DNA from: Telmatospirillum sp.
GTDB taxonomy: Bacteria; Pseudomonadota; Alphaproteobacteria; Rhodospirillales; Magnetospirillaceae
Length of the DNA: 64,000 nt
Direction: 5' to 3'
Assembly: GCA_009712185.1 (NCBI GenBank)
Contig: WASQ01000126.1
Location: forward strand, 101,914-165,913
Both the position numbers and the translations under genes were made by a program. The notes under the pieces were generated by a model, which saw nothing but the letters and a program-made list of their open reading frames with translations, made no database searches and had not been told where the DNA came from. Shown piece by piece: positions 1 through 9,913 of this stretch; within the stretch, counting starts at the first letter, position 1, and each line of letters begins with the position of its first letter.

Positions 1-87
1 ATTTTAGTCGGCCGGTGGAACCGCCAGATCTTATTTTAGTCGGCCGGTGGAACCGCCAGATCTTATTTTAGTCGGCCGGTGGAACCG
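1..87. repeat. 32-bp tandem repeat (attttagtcggccggtggaaccgccagatctt), two full copies plus a 23-nt partial third
   Basis: Direct reading: 1-32 and 33-64 identical; 65-87 matches the first 23 nt. The array may continue upstream of the window. Confidence 0.9.
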
Positions 88-454
88 GCCGGGGCCTCCC
101 CTCACCGTCCAGGGCGACAAAGGTGAAGGTGCCCTGGGTGGCCTTTTCCTGCGGCGCGCCGTCCCGGCGGCGCACCCAGACCTCGATACGGAAGGTCAGC
201 GACGTCCGTCCGATCTTCACCTCGTGGCAATAACAGGACAGCTCATCGCCGACACGGATCGGCGTGTGAAACTGCATGGCTTCCACCGCCACCGTGGCCA
301 CCCGCCCCTTGGCGCGCCAGCGGGCCGCGATGCCGCCGGCCAGATCCATCTGCGACATCAGCCAGCCACCGAACACGTCCCCCTCGTAATTCAGATCGCT
401 CGGCATCGCCACGGCGCGGATGGTCAACAGGCCGCCAGGCTCTATTTCCTGCAT
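68..454 (-). CDS. acyl-CoA thioesterase (YciA/hotdog-like)
   Basis: ORF MQEIEPGGLLTIRAVAMPSDLNYEGDVFGGWLMSQMDLAGGIAA is typical of the YciA-type thioesterase family. Confidence 0.85.
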   Translation of the reverse strand: MQEIEPGGLLTIRAVAMPSDLNYEGDVFGGWLMSQMDLAGGIAARWRAKGRVATVAVEAMQFHTPIRVGDELSCYCHEVKIGRTSLTFRIEVWVRRRDGAPQEKATQGTFTFVALDGEGRPRPVPPAD

Positions 455-554
455 TCTTTTTTATCTCCCTCTCTACATTTAGTAGTTACAATGGCAATAC
501 ATATACTATTGGATGCACTTGCCGCCTGCCGATCCCATCCCTATAATGGCCGCC

Positions 555-2540
555 ATGCCTGATTTGTTCCAACAGCTCCCCCCGAAGACGACCGATTACT
601 CGGCCAAGGACATCGAGGTCCTCGAGGGGCTGGAGCCTGTTCGTCGGCGCCCCGGCATGTATATCGGCGGCACCGACGACAAAGCCCTTCACCATCTCGT
701 CGCCGAGGTTCTCGACAACTCCATGGACGAGGCCGTGGCCGGTCATGCCACCTGGATCGAGCTTGAGCTCAAGGTTGACGGCTCGGTCGTGGTCCGGGAC
801 AACGGCCGCGGCATTCCGATCGACCCGCATCCGAAGTTTCCCGAAAAGTCGGCACTGGAAGTGATCCTGACGACGCTGCACTCCGGCGGAAAATTCGGCG
901 GCAGCGCCTACAAGGTGTCCGGGGGGTTACATGGCGTCGGTCTTTCCGTAGTCAATGCCCTGTCCGACCGATTGACCGTGGATGTCGCCCGGGACCGCCA
1001 GTTGTGGTCGCAAAGCTATTCGCGCGGGGCGCCGCTGGGTCCCCTCACGCCCGTCAGCGCGGTGCAGAACCGTCGCGGCACCACGATCACTTTCCATCCC
1101 GACGCGGAGATCTTCGGTGCCCGCGCGCAATTGCGCCCGGGGCCGCTCTACCGTATGGCCCGCGCCAAGGCCTATCTGTTCCAGGGTGTGGAGATCCGCT
1201 GGTCCTGCGACCCGCTGCTGATCAAGGAGGGCGATGCCACCCCGGCGAAGGAAGTGCTGCGCTTCCCCAACGGGCTCAAGGATTTTCTCGATCAGACCCT
1301 GGCCGACCGACCGCTGATCGGCGGACAATCCTTTACCGGAACGGCCCAGTTCCCCGACGACATGGGGCAGGTCGAATGGGCCATCGCCTGGCCCGAGGAC
1401 GAGGACGGTTTTTCCAACTCCTACTGCAACACCATTCCGACGCCGGAAGGTGGCAGTCACGACCTCGGCCTTCGCAACGCCCTGACGCGCGGGCTGCGCC
1501 AGTATGGCGATATGACGAGCAACCGCAAGGCGGCCCAGGTGTCCGCCGACGATGTTCTGGGCGGCGCCTGCGTGGTGCTGTCGGTCTTCATTCGCGACCC
1601 CCAGTTCCAGGGACAGACCAAGGAGAAACTGGCGTCGCCGGAAGCGGCGCGACTGGTCGACAGCACCATCAAGGACCACTTCGACCATTGGCTGTCGGGC
1701 GATACCAATCTGGCCCGGGCCCTGCTGGACCGCATGGTCGAACGGGCCGACGACCGTCTCAAGAAAAAGCAGGCGAAGGACCTGTCGCGCAAAAGCGCGA
1801 CCAAGAGGCTCCGCCTGCCCGGCAAGCTGGCGGACTGCTCACGCACCCTGGCCCAGGGATCCGAGCTGTTCCTGGTGGAGGGCGACTCGGCCGGCGGCTC
1901 CGCCAAGCAGGGACGCAGCAGAGAAACCCAGGCCGTTCTGCCGCTCCGGGGCAAAATCCTGAACGTCGCCTCGGCCACCGCCGACAAGATGCGCGCCAAT
2001 CAGGAGATCCGCGATCTGATCGAGGCCCTGGGCTGCGGCATCCGCGACAGTTATGACGACGACAAGCTGCGGTACGAGAAGATCATCATCATGACGGACG
2101 CCGATGTCGACGGCGCCCATATCGCGTCGCTGCTGATGACCTTTTTCTATCAGGAAATGCCCGGCCTCATCGAGAACGGGCATCTGTTCCTGGCTTGCCC
2201 GCCGCTTTACCGCATCAATCATGGCCAGACCTCGGTCTATGCCCGCGACGATGCCCACAAGGACGAGCTGCTCGCCACCGCTTTCGCCGGCAAAAAGACC
2301 GAGATCAGCCGCTTCAAAGGCCTGGGAGAGATGCCGCCGCACCAGCTCAAGGAAACCACCATGGATCCGAAAACCCGCCAGCTTTTGCGGGTGGTGGTGC
2401 CCCACGGCCTTTCCGACGACGCCCGCGAGGACGCGAAGGAAACCCGCCGGCTCGTCGACAGCCTGATGGGCAAGAAGCCCGAACTGCGCTTCCAGTTCAT
2501 CCAGGAAAGGGCGAAATTCGCCCGCGACCTGGATGTCTGA
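555..2540 (+). CDS. parE: DNA topoisomerase IV subunit B
   Basis: GHKL/TOPRIM motifs: RRRPGMYIGGTDDKALHHLVAEVLDNSMDEA, LVEGDSAGGSAKQGR, IIIMTDADVDGAHI; start likely MPDLFQQ. Confidence 0.95.
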   Translation: MPDLFQQLPPKTTDYSAKDIEVLEGLEPVRRRPGMYIGGTDDKALHHLVAEVLDNSMDEAVAGHATWIELELKVDGSVVVRDNGRGIPIDPHPKFPEKSALEVILTTLHSGGKFGGSAYKVSGGLHGVGLSVVNALSDRLTVDVARDRQLWSQSYSRGAPLGPLTPVSAVQNRRGTTITFHPDAEIFGARAQLRPGPLYRMARAKAYLFQGVEIRWSCDPLLIKEGDATPAKEVLRFPNGLKDFLDQTLADRPLIGGQSFTGTAQFPDDMGQVEWAIAWPEDEDGFSNSYCNTIPTPEGGSHDLGLRNALTRGLRQYGDMTSNRKAAQVSADDVLGGACVVLSVFIRDPQFQGQTKEKLASPEAARLVDSTIKDHFDHWLSGDTNLARALLDRMVERADDRLKKKQAKDLSRKSATKRLRLPGKLADCSRTLAQGSELFLVEGDSAGGSAKQGRSRETQAVLPLRGKILNVASATADKMRANQEIRDLIEALGCGIRDSYDDDKLRYEKIIIMTDADVDGAHIASLLMTFFYQEMPGLIENGHLFLACPPLYRINHGQTSVYARDDAHKDELLATAFAGKKTEISRFKGLGEMPPHQLKETTMDPKTRQLLRVVVPHGLSDDAREDAKETRRLVDSLMGKKPELRFQFIQERAKFARDLDV

Positions 2541-3114
2541 GGACCGCCGCGCGGCCAGGGCCGTGACCGGGTTTCCGGCCGGCCGGACCGCGCGGCTTGT
2601 GATCCGCCTGCTGAGGATCGAAGACGCCCCGGCCTTCCGGGATCTGACCGACGACCCGGCCATTACCGGCAGGATCCATTTTCTTTCGCCCCCCTTCACG
2701 CTGGCGGACGCGCAGGCGCTTATCCATGGCAAGGGGGATGGCCGCGACGGCTTTCTGGGGCTTTGGAGCCCGGACAGCGGCGATCTTCTCGGGGTCGTCG
2801 GGGTCCATTTGCAACCCGCACAGGATATCGAGATCGGCTACTGGGTCCGCCCCGACCACCATGGCCGGGGTCTCGCCGGCGAGGCTCTGTCCTGGGTGAT
2901 CGCACGCCTGCCGTCCCTTTACCCGGGCTGGCCGATCTTCGCCGAGTGCCGCGACGATAATGCGCCATCCCGCAGGGTGCTGGAGAAGGCGGGGTTCCGG
3001 ACCGACGGAGCCGCCGGGTATCGCCCCGGACGCCGGCGCTACGGGTACGATCCCGAGGCGCCGGCCGCGGCCGTCACAGGGCCAGCCGCAGAAGGACAAA
3101 AGCCCCGTAGCTGA
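2533..3114 (+). CDS. GNAT family N-acetyltransferase
   Basis: RLVIRLLRIEDAPAFRDL...IGYWVRPDHHGRGLAGEAL...NAPSRRVLEKAGF; 8-bp overlap with parE. Confidence 0.85.
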   Translation: MSEDRRAARAVTGFPAGRTARLVIRLLRIEDAPAFRDLTDDPAITGRIHFLSPPFTLADAQALIHGKGDGRDGFLGLWSPDSGDLLGVVGVHLQPAQDIEIGYWVRPDHHGRGLAGEALSWVIARLPSLYPGWPIFAECRDDNAPSRRVLEKAGFRTDGAAGYRPGRRRYGYDPEAPAAAVTGPAAEGQKPRS

Positions 3115-4081
3115 TCGCCGCCGACGCCGGGATTGTGAATATCCAGGCCCAGACGATGGTCCCCGCCAACCCCCACCGGACAGCCGAGGTGCGCCGCGCG
3201 GTGCCGACCCCGACGATGGCCCCGGTGATGGTGTGCGTCGTCGAGACGGGAATCCCGAGCCAGGTGGCGGTGAACAAAGAGATCGATCCGGCGGTTTCAG
3301 CGCAACAGCCCTGGAACGGCTTCAGATCGGTGATCTTCGATCCCATGGTCCGGACGATCCGCCAGCCTCCCGCCAATGTCCCCAGCCCCATGGCCAGCTG
3401 GGACGCCAGGACGACCCACAGCGGCACATAGAACTCGCTGCCCAGGAGACCTTGCGAGAACAATAAAACGGAGATGATGCCCATGGTCTTCTGGGCGTCG
3501 TTGCCGCCATGCCCCAGCGAATAGAGCGAGGCCGACACCAGTTGCAAGCGCCGGAACAGCCGGTCCACGGCGAAGGGCGGGCGTTTGTGAAGGATCCAGG
3601 TCGCCACGAAGATGATCAGCAGGGCCAGGAAAAATCCCGCCATCGGCGACAGAACAATGGCGGCGGAGGTTTTCAGAAAACCGTCCAGCACAATCGCCGA
3701 GAAGCCGGCCTTGGCAATCCCCGCCCCCGCCAGGCCGCCGATCAATGCGTGCGAGGAGGAGGACGGCAGTCCCAGCCACCACGTCAGCAGGTTCCATCCG
3801 ATCGCGCCGATCAGCGCCGCGAACACAACCCAGGGATCGATGACGGAAGGCTGCACGATCCCGGTTCCGATCGTATGGGCGACATGCAGGCCGAAAAACA
3901 GGAAGGCGATGAAATTGAATCCCGCCGCCCAGAACACCGCCAGACGGGGCGGCAAGACCCGTGTCGAAACGACCGTCGCGATGGAATTGGCGGCGTCATG
4001 CAGACCGTTGATAAAATCGAAGGCAAGCGCGATGGCGATGATGATCACCAGCGCCGGCAGTCCCAGCGACAGGCCGTCCAT
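3074..4081 (-). CDS. inorganic phosphate transporter, PiT family
   Basis: FDFINGLHDAANSIATVVSTRVL and GIPVSTTHTITGAIVGVG motifs of PiT transporters. Confidence 0.92.
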   Translation of the reverse strand: MDGLSLGLPALVIIIAIALAFDFINGLHDAANSIATVVSTRVLPPRLAVFWAAGFNFIAFLFFGLHVAHTIGTGIVQPSVIDPWVVFAALIGAIGWNLLTWWLGLPSSSSHALIGGLAGAGIAKAGFSAIVLDGFLKTSAAIVLSPMAGFFLALLIIFVATWILHKRPPFAVDRLFRRLQLVSASLYSLGHGGNDAQKTMGIISVLLFSQGLLGSEFYVPLWVVLASQLAMGLGTLAGGWRIVRTMGSKITDLKPFQGCCAETAGSISLFTATWLGIPVSTTHTITGAIVGVGTARRTSAVRWGLAGTIVWAWIFTIPASAAISYGAFVLLRLAL

Positions 4082-4083
4082 CG

Positions 4084-4728
4084 TCAGACATTGTCCAGAA
4101 CAAGGCCTTCGATGACGTCCGCGACATCATCCAGGCAATCCGTCGCGGCTTCCAGAAGCTCGTAGACTTCCTTGCGTCCGAAAAAGGTGATGGTGTCGGG
4201 GCGCTGTTCGATCAGGTCGGACAAGGCCTCGCGAAGGGCCTCGTCGGCGTCGCTTTCGATCGAGGAAACAGCCTCGCAGAGAGACCGGATCCGGTCCGCA
4301 TTGGCGGTGATGTTATGCAAAAGCGGCATGATCTCGGCCACAAGCCGGGCCGCCTGCTGGATCTGCCCGGTGATCTTGCGCATATGGTTGTCGAACTCGC
4401 TGACCTCATAGAGGGCCGCATGCAGGACCACCTCCTCGATATGGTCGATCGCATCATCGAGCGCGTTGGACAGCGCCAGGATGTCGGAACGGTCGAAGGG
4501 GGTGAGGAATGCCCGATGCAAGGAGATCAGTGTCTGACGGCTGACCTCGTCGGCCAGACTCTCGTTTTCGCAAACCTCCCGTCCCCGGGACGGCCGGTCC
4601 TGCTGATCCGGTGCCATCATCGCCGCCAGTGCGTCGGCGGCAGCCACGATATAGCCGCTGTGCGCGATGAAGTTCTCAACAAACCGCTCTTCCTTCGGCA
4701 TGAGAGAGCGGAATAAACGCATGAACAT
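4084..4728 (-). CDS. DUF47 family (PhoU-like) protein, upstream partner of PiT
   Basis: ORF composition and position directly upstream of pit; MFMRLFRSLMPKEERFVENFIAHSGYIVAAADAL. Confidence 0.85.
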   Translation of the reverse strand: MFMRLFRSLMPKEERFVENFIAHSGYIVAAADALAAMMAPDQQDRPSRGREVCENESLADEVSRQTLISLHRAFLTPFDRSDILALSNALDDAIDHIEEVVLHAALYEVSEFDNHMRKITGQIQQAARLVAEIMPLLHNITANADRIRSLCEAVSSIESDADEALREALSDLIEQRPDTITFFGRKEVYELLEAATDCLDDVADVIEGLVLDNV

Positions 4729-4746
4729 GAAGGTCCCCGCTGCAGT

Positions 4747-4764
4747 TTGTCACATTTCTATCAC
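4747..4764 (+). promoter_or_regulatory. candidate Pho box (TTGTCAC-ATTT-CTATCAC)
   Basis: 7-4-7 direct-repeat architecture like the E. coli PhoB box, just upstream of the DUF47-pit operon. Confidence 0.4.
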
Positions 4765-5129
4765 TAAAGACCCCATCGGCAAGAGAGTAAGGATGGGGAT
4801 GCTGACATGCATGGAACGGGACAGCCGCGCAGCCCCCTTGAAAATGCCCTCCAGCGACCGGAAATCGTAATAAAAACTGTTTAGATCCAATATGTTGATC
4901 GAAAGAAAAAAAAGTCGCGGACCCTTCGCCAATAACGGCAATTATATCCTGTGGTTGCTACCATTAAGATGTCAAACACCTTGACGTGGAGAGGTCCGTC
5001 TCCTCCGCGCCCCTGGAAGCGCGATCTCTTAATTGAATTGTGATGCCGATGGCACCTGTTAGAGTATCGTCCGCCACCGGCCCCGGGGACCGGTCGCGCA
5101 CGAAGGAAGACCACAGCGGGGAGGCAGCA

Positions 5130-6170
5130 GTGAGCAGAGCGGGAATATTGATCCGGACCGGCGCCATCCTGGCGTTCGCGTCCCTGCCGCTGCTTCCGGA
5201 CCCGGCCGGCGCCGCCCAGGATCAGATCCGGATCGTCGGATCATCGACGGTTTATCCGTTCGCCACCGTGGTCGCGGAACATTTCGGAAAAGGAAGCCCC
5301 TACCGCGCCCCCGTCGTCGAAAGCACGGGAACCGGCGGCGGCTTCAAACTGTTTTGTGCCAGCGTCGATGTCGAGAGTCCCGACATCGTGCTGGCGTCCC
5401 GGCGCGTCCACTCCAGCGAGACCAGGGAATGCCTGAAGAACGGGATCCGCGACATCGTCGAGTTCACTCTGGGCTATGACGGGCTGGTGATCGTCAATGC
5501 CCGCAAAGCGCCGTCCTACAGCCTGACCCACCGGCAGTTGTTCCAGGCGATCGCCAAGACGGTGCCGCAGAATGGACGATGGATTCCCAACCCCTACCGG
5601 TTGTGGAGCGACATCGACCCGTCCTTCCCCAAGGAAAAAATCACGGTGTTCGGCCCGGCCCCCAACCATGGCACCCGCGACAGCCTCGTCGATCTGGTGC
5701 TGGAGCAGGCCTGCGCGGAATTCCCGGAGGCCCAGGCCCTGCCGGAGGATCAGCGGATCAGGTCCTGCGCCGCGGTCCGCGAGGACGGCGGTTTCGTCGA
5801 CGTTTCCCAGAACTATACCGTGACCTTGCAGAAACTCGTGATGGACCCCCATGCGCTCGGCATTCTGCCGTTCAGCTACCTGGACCAGAACAGCGACAAG
5901 ATCCATGCCGCGACGTTCGACGGCCATGAGGCAACCTACGAGAACATCTTTAACGGCAGCTATCCGCTGTCGCGGCCGCTGTTCCTTTACGTGAAGACGG
6001 AACATCTCCATACCACGGCCGGCCTTAAGGACTATCTGTCGGCCTTCACCGCCGAAAAGGCCTGGGGACCTGACGGCTATCTCGCCGAACGGGGGCTGAT
6101 CGCGCTGACGGACGATCGTCGTCATGCGGAATCAGAGAAGGCCCGGCAGCTACTGCAAAAGCCATACTGA
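5130..6170 (+). CDS. PstS-like phosphate/anion ABC-type substrate-binding protein (GTG start)
   Basis: Signal peptide then DQIRIVGSSTVYPFATVVAEHFGKGSPYRAPVVESTGTGGGFKLFC. Confidence 0.85.
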   Translation: MSRAGILIRTGAILAFASLPLLPDPAGAAQDQIRIVGSSTVYPFATVVAEHFGKGSPYRAPVVESTGTGGGFKLFCASVDVESPDIVLASRRVHSSETRECLKNGIRDIVEFTLGYDGLVIVNARKAPSYSLTHRQLFQAIAKTVPQNGRWIPNPYRLWSDIDPSFPKEKITVFGPAPNHGTRDSLVDLVLEQACAEFPEAQALPEDQRIRSCAAVREDGGFVDVSQNYTVTLQKLVMDPHALGILPFSYLDQNSDKIHAATFDGHEATYENIFNGSYPLSRPLFLYVKTEHLHTTAGLKDYLSAFTAEKAWGPDGYLAERGLIALTDDRRHAESEKARQLLQKPY

Positions 6171-6265
6171 ACCGCCGCCCCGGCGGAAGCCATTGCACCG
6201 TCCGGGGCCTGGCACGATATCCTGCCAGACCCGCCACTGCCGGCGGCGCAACGAACGAGGACCCA

Positions 6266-6928
6266 ATGGGCAGGACGATCAGTCTCGCCGAGGGCTTGTC
6301 CGCCTATGTGGCGGAGCCCGCGGAGCCGGCCGCCGCGTCGGTTGTGGTGATTCAAGAGATTTTTGGCGTCAATACGCATATCCGCTCCGTCGCCGATGGT
6401 TATGCGGCGGAGGGATACCTGGCGATTGCGCCGGCGCTGTTCGATCGTGTCGAACCGGGTGTGGAATTCGACTACAGCGCGGCAAGCGTGGCGAAAGGCG
6501 TCGCCCTGGCGGGTCGCGTGGGGTTCGATCAGGCCCTGTCCGATGTCGGGCGGGCGATCGACTGGGCCGAGGCACAAACACCCGGCCATGTCGGTGTGGT
6601 GGGCTTCTGCCTTGGGGGATCGCTGGCCTGGCTGGCGGCAGCGCGGTTGCGCCCCCGGGCGGCCGTGGCCTATTACGGCGGTCAGATCCCGCAATTTCGC
6701 GACGAGGCGCCCCTGGCGCCGATCCTGCTGCATTTCGGGGAAAAGGACGGATACATCCCCCTGGAGGCGGCCCGGGACGTCGAACGCCTTTATCCCGACA
6801 TCCCCGTGCATTTTTATCCCGCGGAGCATGGCTTCAACTGCGATGCCCGGGCCAGTTACCATCGCGACTCGGCGCTTCTCGCGCGGTCGCGGACCCTCGA
6901 CTTCCTGCGGGAGCACCTTCTCTCCTGA
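6266..6928 (+). CDS. dienelactone hydrolase family protein
   Basis: VVVIQEIFGVNTHIRSVADGYAAEGYLAIAPALFDR...GVVGFCLGGSLAW. Confidence 0.92.
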   Translation: MGRTISLAEGLSAYVAEPAEPAAASVVVIQEIFGVNTHIRSVADGYAAEGYLAIAPALFDRVEPGVEFDYSAASVAKGVALAGRVGFDQALSDVGRAIDWAEAQTPGHVGVVGFCLGGSLAWLAAARLRPRAAVAYYGGQIPQFRDEAPLAPILLHFGEKDGYIPLEAARDVERLYPDIPVHFYPAEHGFNCDARASYHRDSALLARSRTLDFLREHLLS

Positions 6929-7131
6929 CCCCGGAACGTCACGATGATGTCCGGCATCCTCCTGACGCCGGCGGGTCCTGTCACCCATCGGTGGAACAGG
7001 ACGCCTAAAAAAGGACATGTTCCGGAGCCATTCCTAGCCATGGCGCCCCGCCGGAAGGCCAACCTCCGGATGGGCCGACATTCGGACGGGCCAACCTCCT
7101 GAGGGGCCACAGCAAGCGGATCGACGAACAG

Positions 7132-7911
7132 ATGACCGATCAGACCCAAAAGGATCAGTATGACGGGAGCCGGGGCCGCCAGCTTCTGCTCACCATCCGC
7201 GATATCGCGGTGACGGTGGCTCTGGTCCTGGCCGCCAAGACCGTCGCGGCGGAGCCCTACTACGTTCCGTCGGCCTCCATGGAGCCCACACTCCTGATCG
7301 GTGACGAACTGGTCACCACGAAATATCCCTATGGCTACAGCCGTTACTCGCTTCCCGTCGCCATGGGCCCGGCCTCGGACCACCGTTTGCTGGAAAAGCT
7401 GCCCCGGCGCGGCGATGTGGTGGTCTTCCGGCTGCCCAGGGATCCGGATCAGACCTATGTCAAACGGGTCATCGGCCTGCCGGGAGATGAGGTGCAGATG
7501 GAAAACGGGCGGCTTTTCATCAATGGCAAAGTCGTGCCCGTCCGTCCCGACGGCATGGCGGAGGCCAAGGATTCGGATGGCCGCGTCCGTCCCGCCGCGC
7601 GGTTGATCGAGACCCTGCCGGGCGGAGTGGATCATCCGATCTTCAAACTGGCCGCCAATGCGCCGCTCGACAACACTCCGGTCTATCAGGTTCCGGCGGG
7701 CCACATTTTCGTGATGGGCGACAATCGCGACGATTCGGCCGACAGCCGTATTCCGCCGATGGCTGGCGGGGTTGGCTATGTTCCCATGGAAAACCTTGTC
7801 GGCCGGGTCGACGCCGTCCTCGGATCGTGGGACCTCAGTCTTTCCAGCCAGCCGGTCTGGACCTGGCCCGCCGGTCTCCGGCTCGCCCGGTTCTTCTCAC
7901 GCGTTCAGTAA
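7132..7911 (+). CDS. lepB: signal peptidase I
   Basis: YYVPSASMEPTLLIGDELVTTKYPYGYSRYSLP, VVVFRLPRDPDQTYVKRVIGLPGDEV, GHIFVMGDNRDDSADSR. Confidence 0.92.
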   Translation: MTDQTQKDQYDGSRGRQLLLTIRDIAVTVALVLAAKTVAAEPYYVPSASMEPTLLIGDELVTTKYPYGYSRYSLPVAMGPASDHRLLEKLPRRGDVVVFRLPRDPDQTYVKRVIGLPGDEVQMENGRLFINGKVVPVRPDGMAEAKDSDGRVRPAARLIETLPGGVDHPIFKLAANAPLDNTPVYQVPAGHIFVMGDNRDDSADSRIPPMAGGVGYVPMENLVGRVDAVLGSWDLSLSSQPVWTWPAGLRLARFFSRVQ

Positions 7912-7927
7912 GGGGCTGTTGATCGAA

Positions 7928-7944
7928 GGGCCTGCGACAGGCCC
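7928..7944 (+). terminator. hairpin gggcctg-cga-caggccc after lepB
   Basis: Perfect 7-bp stem 16 nt after the stop, followed by a pyrimidine-rich tract. Confidence 0.55.
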
Positions 7945-8057
7945 CCCTCTTAACCCCTTAGGAAAACGTTTCGCTTGCAATTTTGACACTTTTTTGTCAG
8001 ACAAGTTTCCTTTCGGAGGGCGGCCGGACCGCCTATTTGGAAACCACCGGACCCATC

Positions 8058-8243
8058 ATGCCCTATCCTCTTGAAGATGCCGGATTCACACTCTGGTATG
8101 GCGACATCGAGACTCAGTTGAAGCTCCAGCATGGCGCCACCGCGCGCGACCTCGGGCTTGACCGTCACATGCTGCAGCAGCGCTATTACGCGGGTGAATC
8201 GGTTTTCACGGCCCTTGCCTCGATCGAAGCCGCCCTGCCCTGA
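8058..8243 (+). CDS. small conserved-looking hypothetical protein (61 aa)
   Basis: MPYPLEDAGFTLWYGDIETQLKLQHGATARDLGLDRHMLQQRYYAGESVFTALASIEAALP; in an otherwise long intergenic gap, TTGACA-like box upstream. Confidence 0.5.
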   Translation: MPYPLEDAGFTLWYGDIETQLKLQHGATARDLGLDRHMLQQRYYAGESVFTALASIEAALP

Positions 8244-8416
8244 ACGGGCGCTTCATCGGTGATAACGGGTGCCGCCCAAGGCCCGGGCGGCGGTTGGGGC
8301 CCGTTTGAGTCACTTGCCGGCAGCGCCGCGATGCGACCGGCGGCCAGGGGTCCCGGATCGCCCGCGCAAGAGCGGATCGACCGGAGGCGATGCGGGCGTC
8401 GGGACACCCGGCGGAC

Positions 8417-9571
8417 CTATTTCCGCCAGGCCTTGAGCCGCCGCACGGCCTCTTCCATATCGGCCGTTGAGCCGGCGAAGGACAGCCGCAGGAAGTGATG
8501 CCCGTCCAGGGGATCAAAATCGACCCCCGGCGTGCAGGCGATACCGGTTTCCTCCAGGATGCGACGGCAGAAGGACAGGCTGTCGTCTGTCCAGCGGGAC
8601 ACGTCGGCATAGAGGTAGAAGGCACCGTCGGCCGGCGCCAGACGGTCGAAGCCGGCGCCCGGCAGTCCCTCCAGCAAAACCTCACGGTTGCGGCGGTACC
8701 GCGCCACATTGGCATCCAACTCTTCCAGGCAGTCGAACACCGCCAACGCCGCATGTTGCGACACGGAGGGCGGCGAAATGAACAGATTCTGCGCCAGGCA
8801 TTCGACCGACCGCAGCAGGTCGTCCGGAACGACCATCCAGCCAAGCCGCCAACCCGTCATCGAGAAATATTTCGAGAAGCTGTTGATCACGATGGCCCCG
8901 CCCCGTCCCGCAGCGGTCGCGGGCTCCATCCCATAGGTCAGTCCGTGATAGATCTCGTCGGAGACGAGGCGCACCTCACGGTCCCGGCACCAGTCGATAA
9001 CCTCCGCCAGATCCGCAGGCGACATCATGCTTCCGGTCGGATTGGAGGGACTGGCGATGATCAGGCCGTCAAGCCGCCCGCCCGACGCGACCGCAGCCTC
9101 CAGGACCGGCACGGTCGGCTGGAACCGCGTCGCCGGCCCCACCGGCAGCAGAACCGGCTCAACCCCCAGCGCGCTCAGGATGTTCCGGTAGGCGGGATAA
9201 CCCGGACAGGCCAGTCCTACTCTGTCGCCCGCCTCGAACGCGGCCAGAAAGGCCAGGATGAAGGCCCCCGACGATCCCGTCGTCACCACCACATTGGCGG
9301 AATCCACCCGGGCCCCGTAACTGCGGCGGTAATGGCCGGCAATACGCTCCCGCAAGGCGTCGATGCCGAATGCCAGAGTATAGCCCAGAGGATCCCGCCC
9401 CATCGCCCGCGTCGCCGCCTCCAGAGCGGCGGCCGGCGCCCCGGTCGACGGCTGCCCGACCTCAAGATGCAGAACATCATGGCCTTCCGCCGCTCTCTCG
9501 TGGGCGGCACGCATAACGTCCATGACGATGAAAGGCGGGATCTGTCCCCGCCCGGCAACCTTGAATGACAT
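8417..9571 (-). CDS. class I/II pyridoxal-phosphate aminotransferase
   Basis: ASPSNPTGSMMSPADLAEVIDWC...SFSKYFSMTGWRLGWMVVP. Confidence 0.93.
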   Translation of the reverse strand: MSFKVAGRGQIPPFIVMDVMRAAHERAAEGHDVLHLEVGQPSTGAPAAALEAATRAMGRDPLGYTLAFGIDALRERIAGHYRRSYGARVDSANVVVTTGSSGAFILAFLAAFEAGDRVGLACPGYPAYRNILSALGVEPVLLPVGPATRFQPTVPVLEAAVASGGRLDGLIIASPSNPTGSMMSPADLAEVIDWCRDREVRLVSDEIYHGLTYGMEPATAAGRGGAIVINSFSKYFSMTGWRLGWMVVPDDLLRSVECLAQNLFISPPSVSQHAALAVFDCLEELDANVARYRRNREVLLEGLPGAGFDRLAPADGAFYLYADVSRWTDDSLSFCRRILEETGIACTPGVDFDPLDGHHFLRLSFAGSTADMEEAVRRLKAWRK

Positions 9572-9913
9572 TCCTTTGAGATCCTTGTTGGCGCCCCCGT
9601 CCGGCGGCGCTCCCGGCCCCGAGGCCGGTCAATCGCCGGAAGAGGATGAAATGACAAAAAAACTTACCCCCCGCCCCGTCAAAGCCGTGGTAGCGTATCG
9701 CTCTACTCCACCCATAAGCGGCGGAGCGGTTTCGGGCAAAGGAGTTCCGTCGGCAGCGACGCATCCCGACGATCCACAGCAACGACCGGCAGCGACCGGA
9801 GGCATGGTCTCCGTCCTGTCCGCCATGGTGACGAGGCCCTTCCGGACGGCCGGCCGGCACGTTGACGCCCCCAATTTCCGTGGATACCGTGACCGTTCAG
9901 CGGAGAGTTCACT

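Noticed and set aside
4971-4985. GTCAA-acacc-TTGAC inverted repeat in the DUF47/pstS-like intergenic region as an FNR box
   Set aside because: Half-sites are in the wrong order (GTCAA...TTGAC rather than TTGAC...GTCAA) with 5-nt spacing; not an FNR site.
7912-7926. AGGGGCTGTTGATC after lepB resembling AAGGGCTGTTGATC after nnrS (~54130)
   Set aside because: A ~13-nt match is expected by chance several times in 64 kb; no extended homology.
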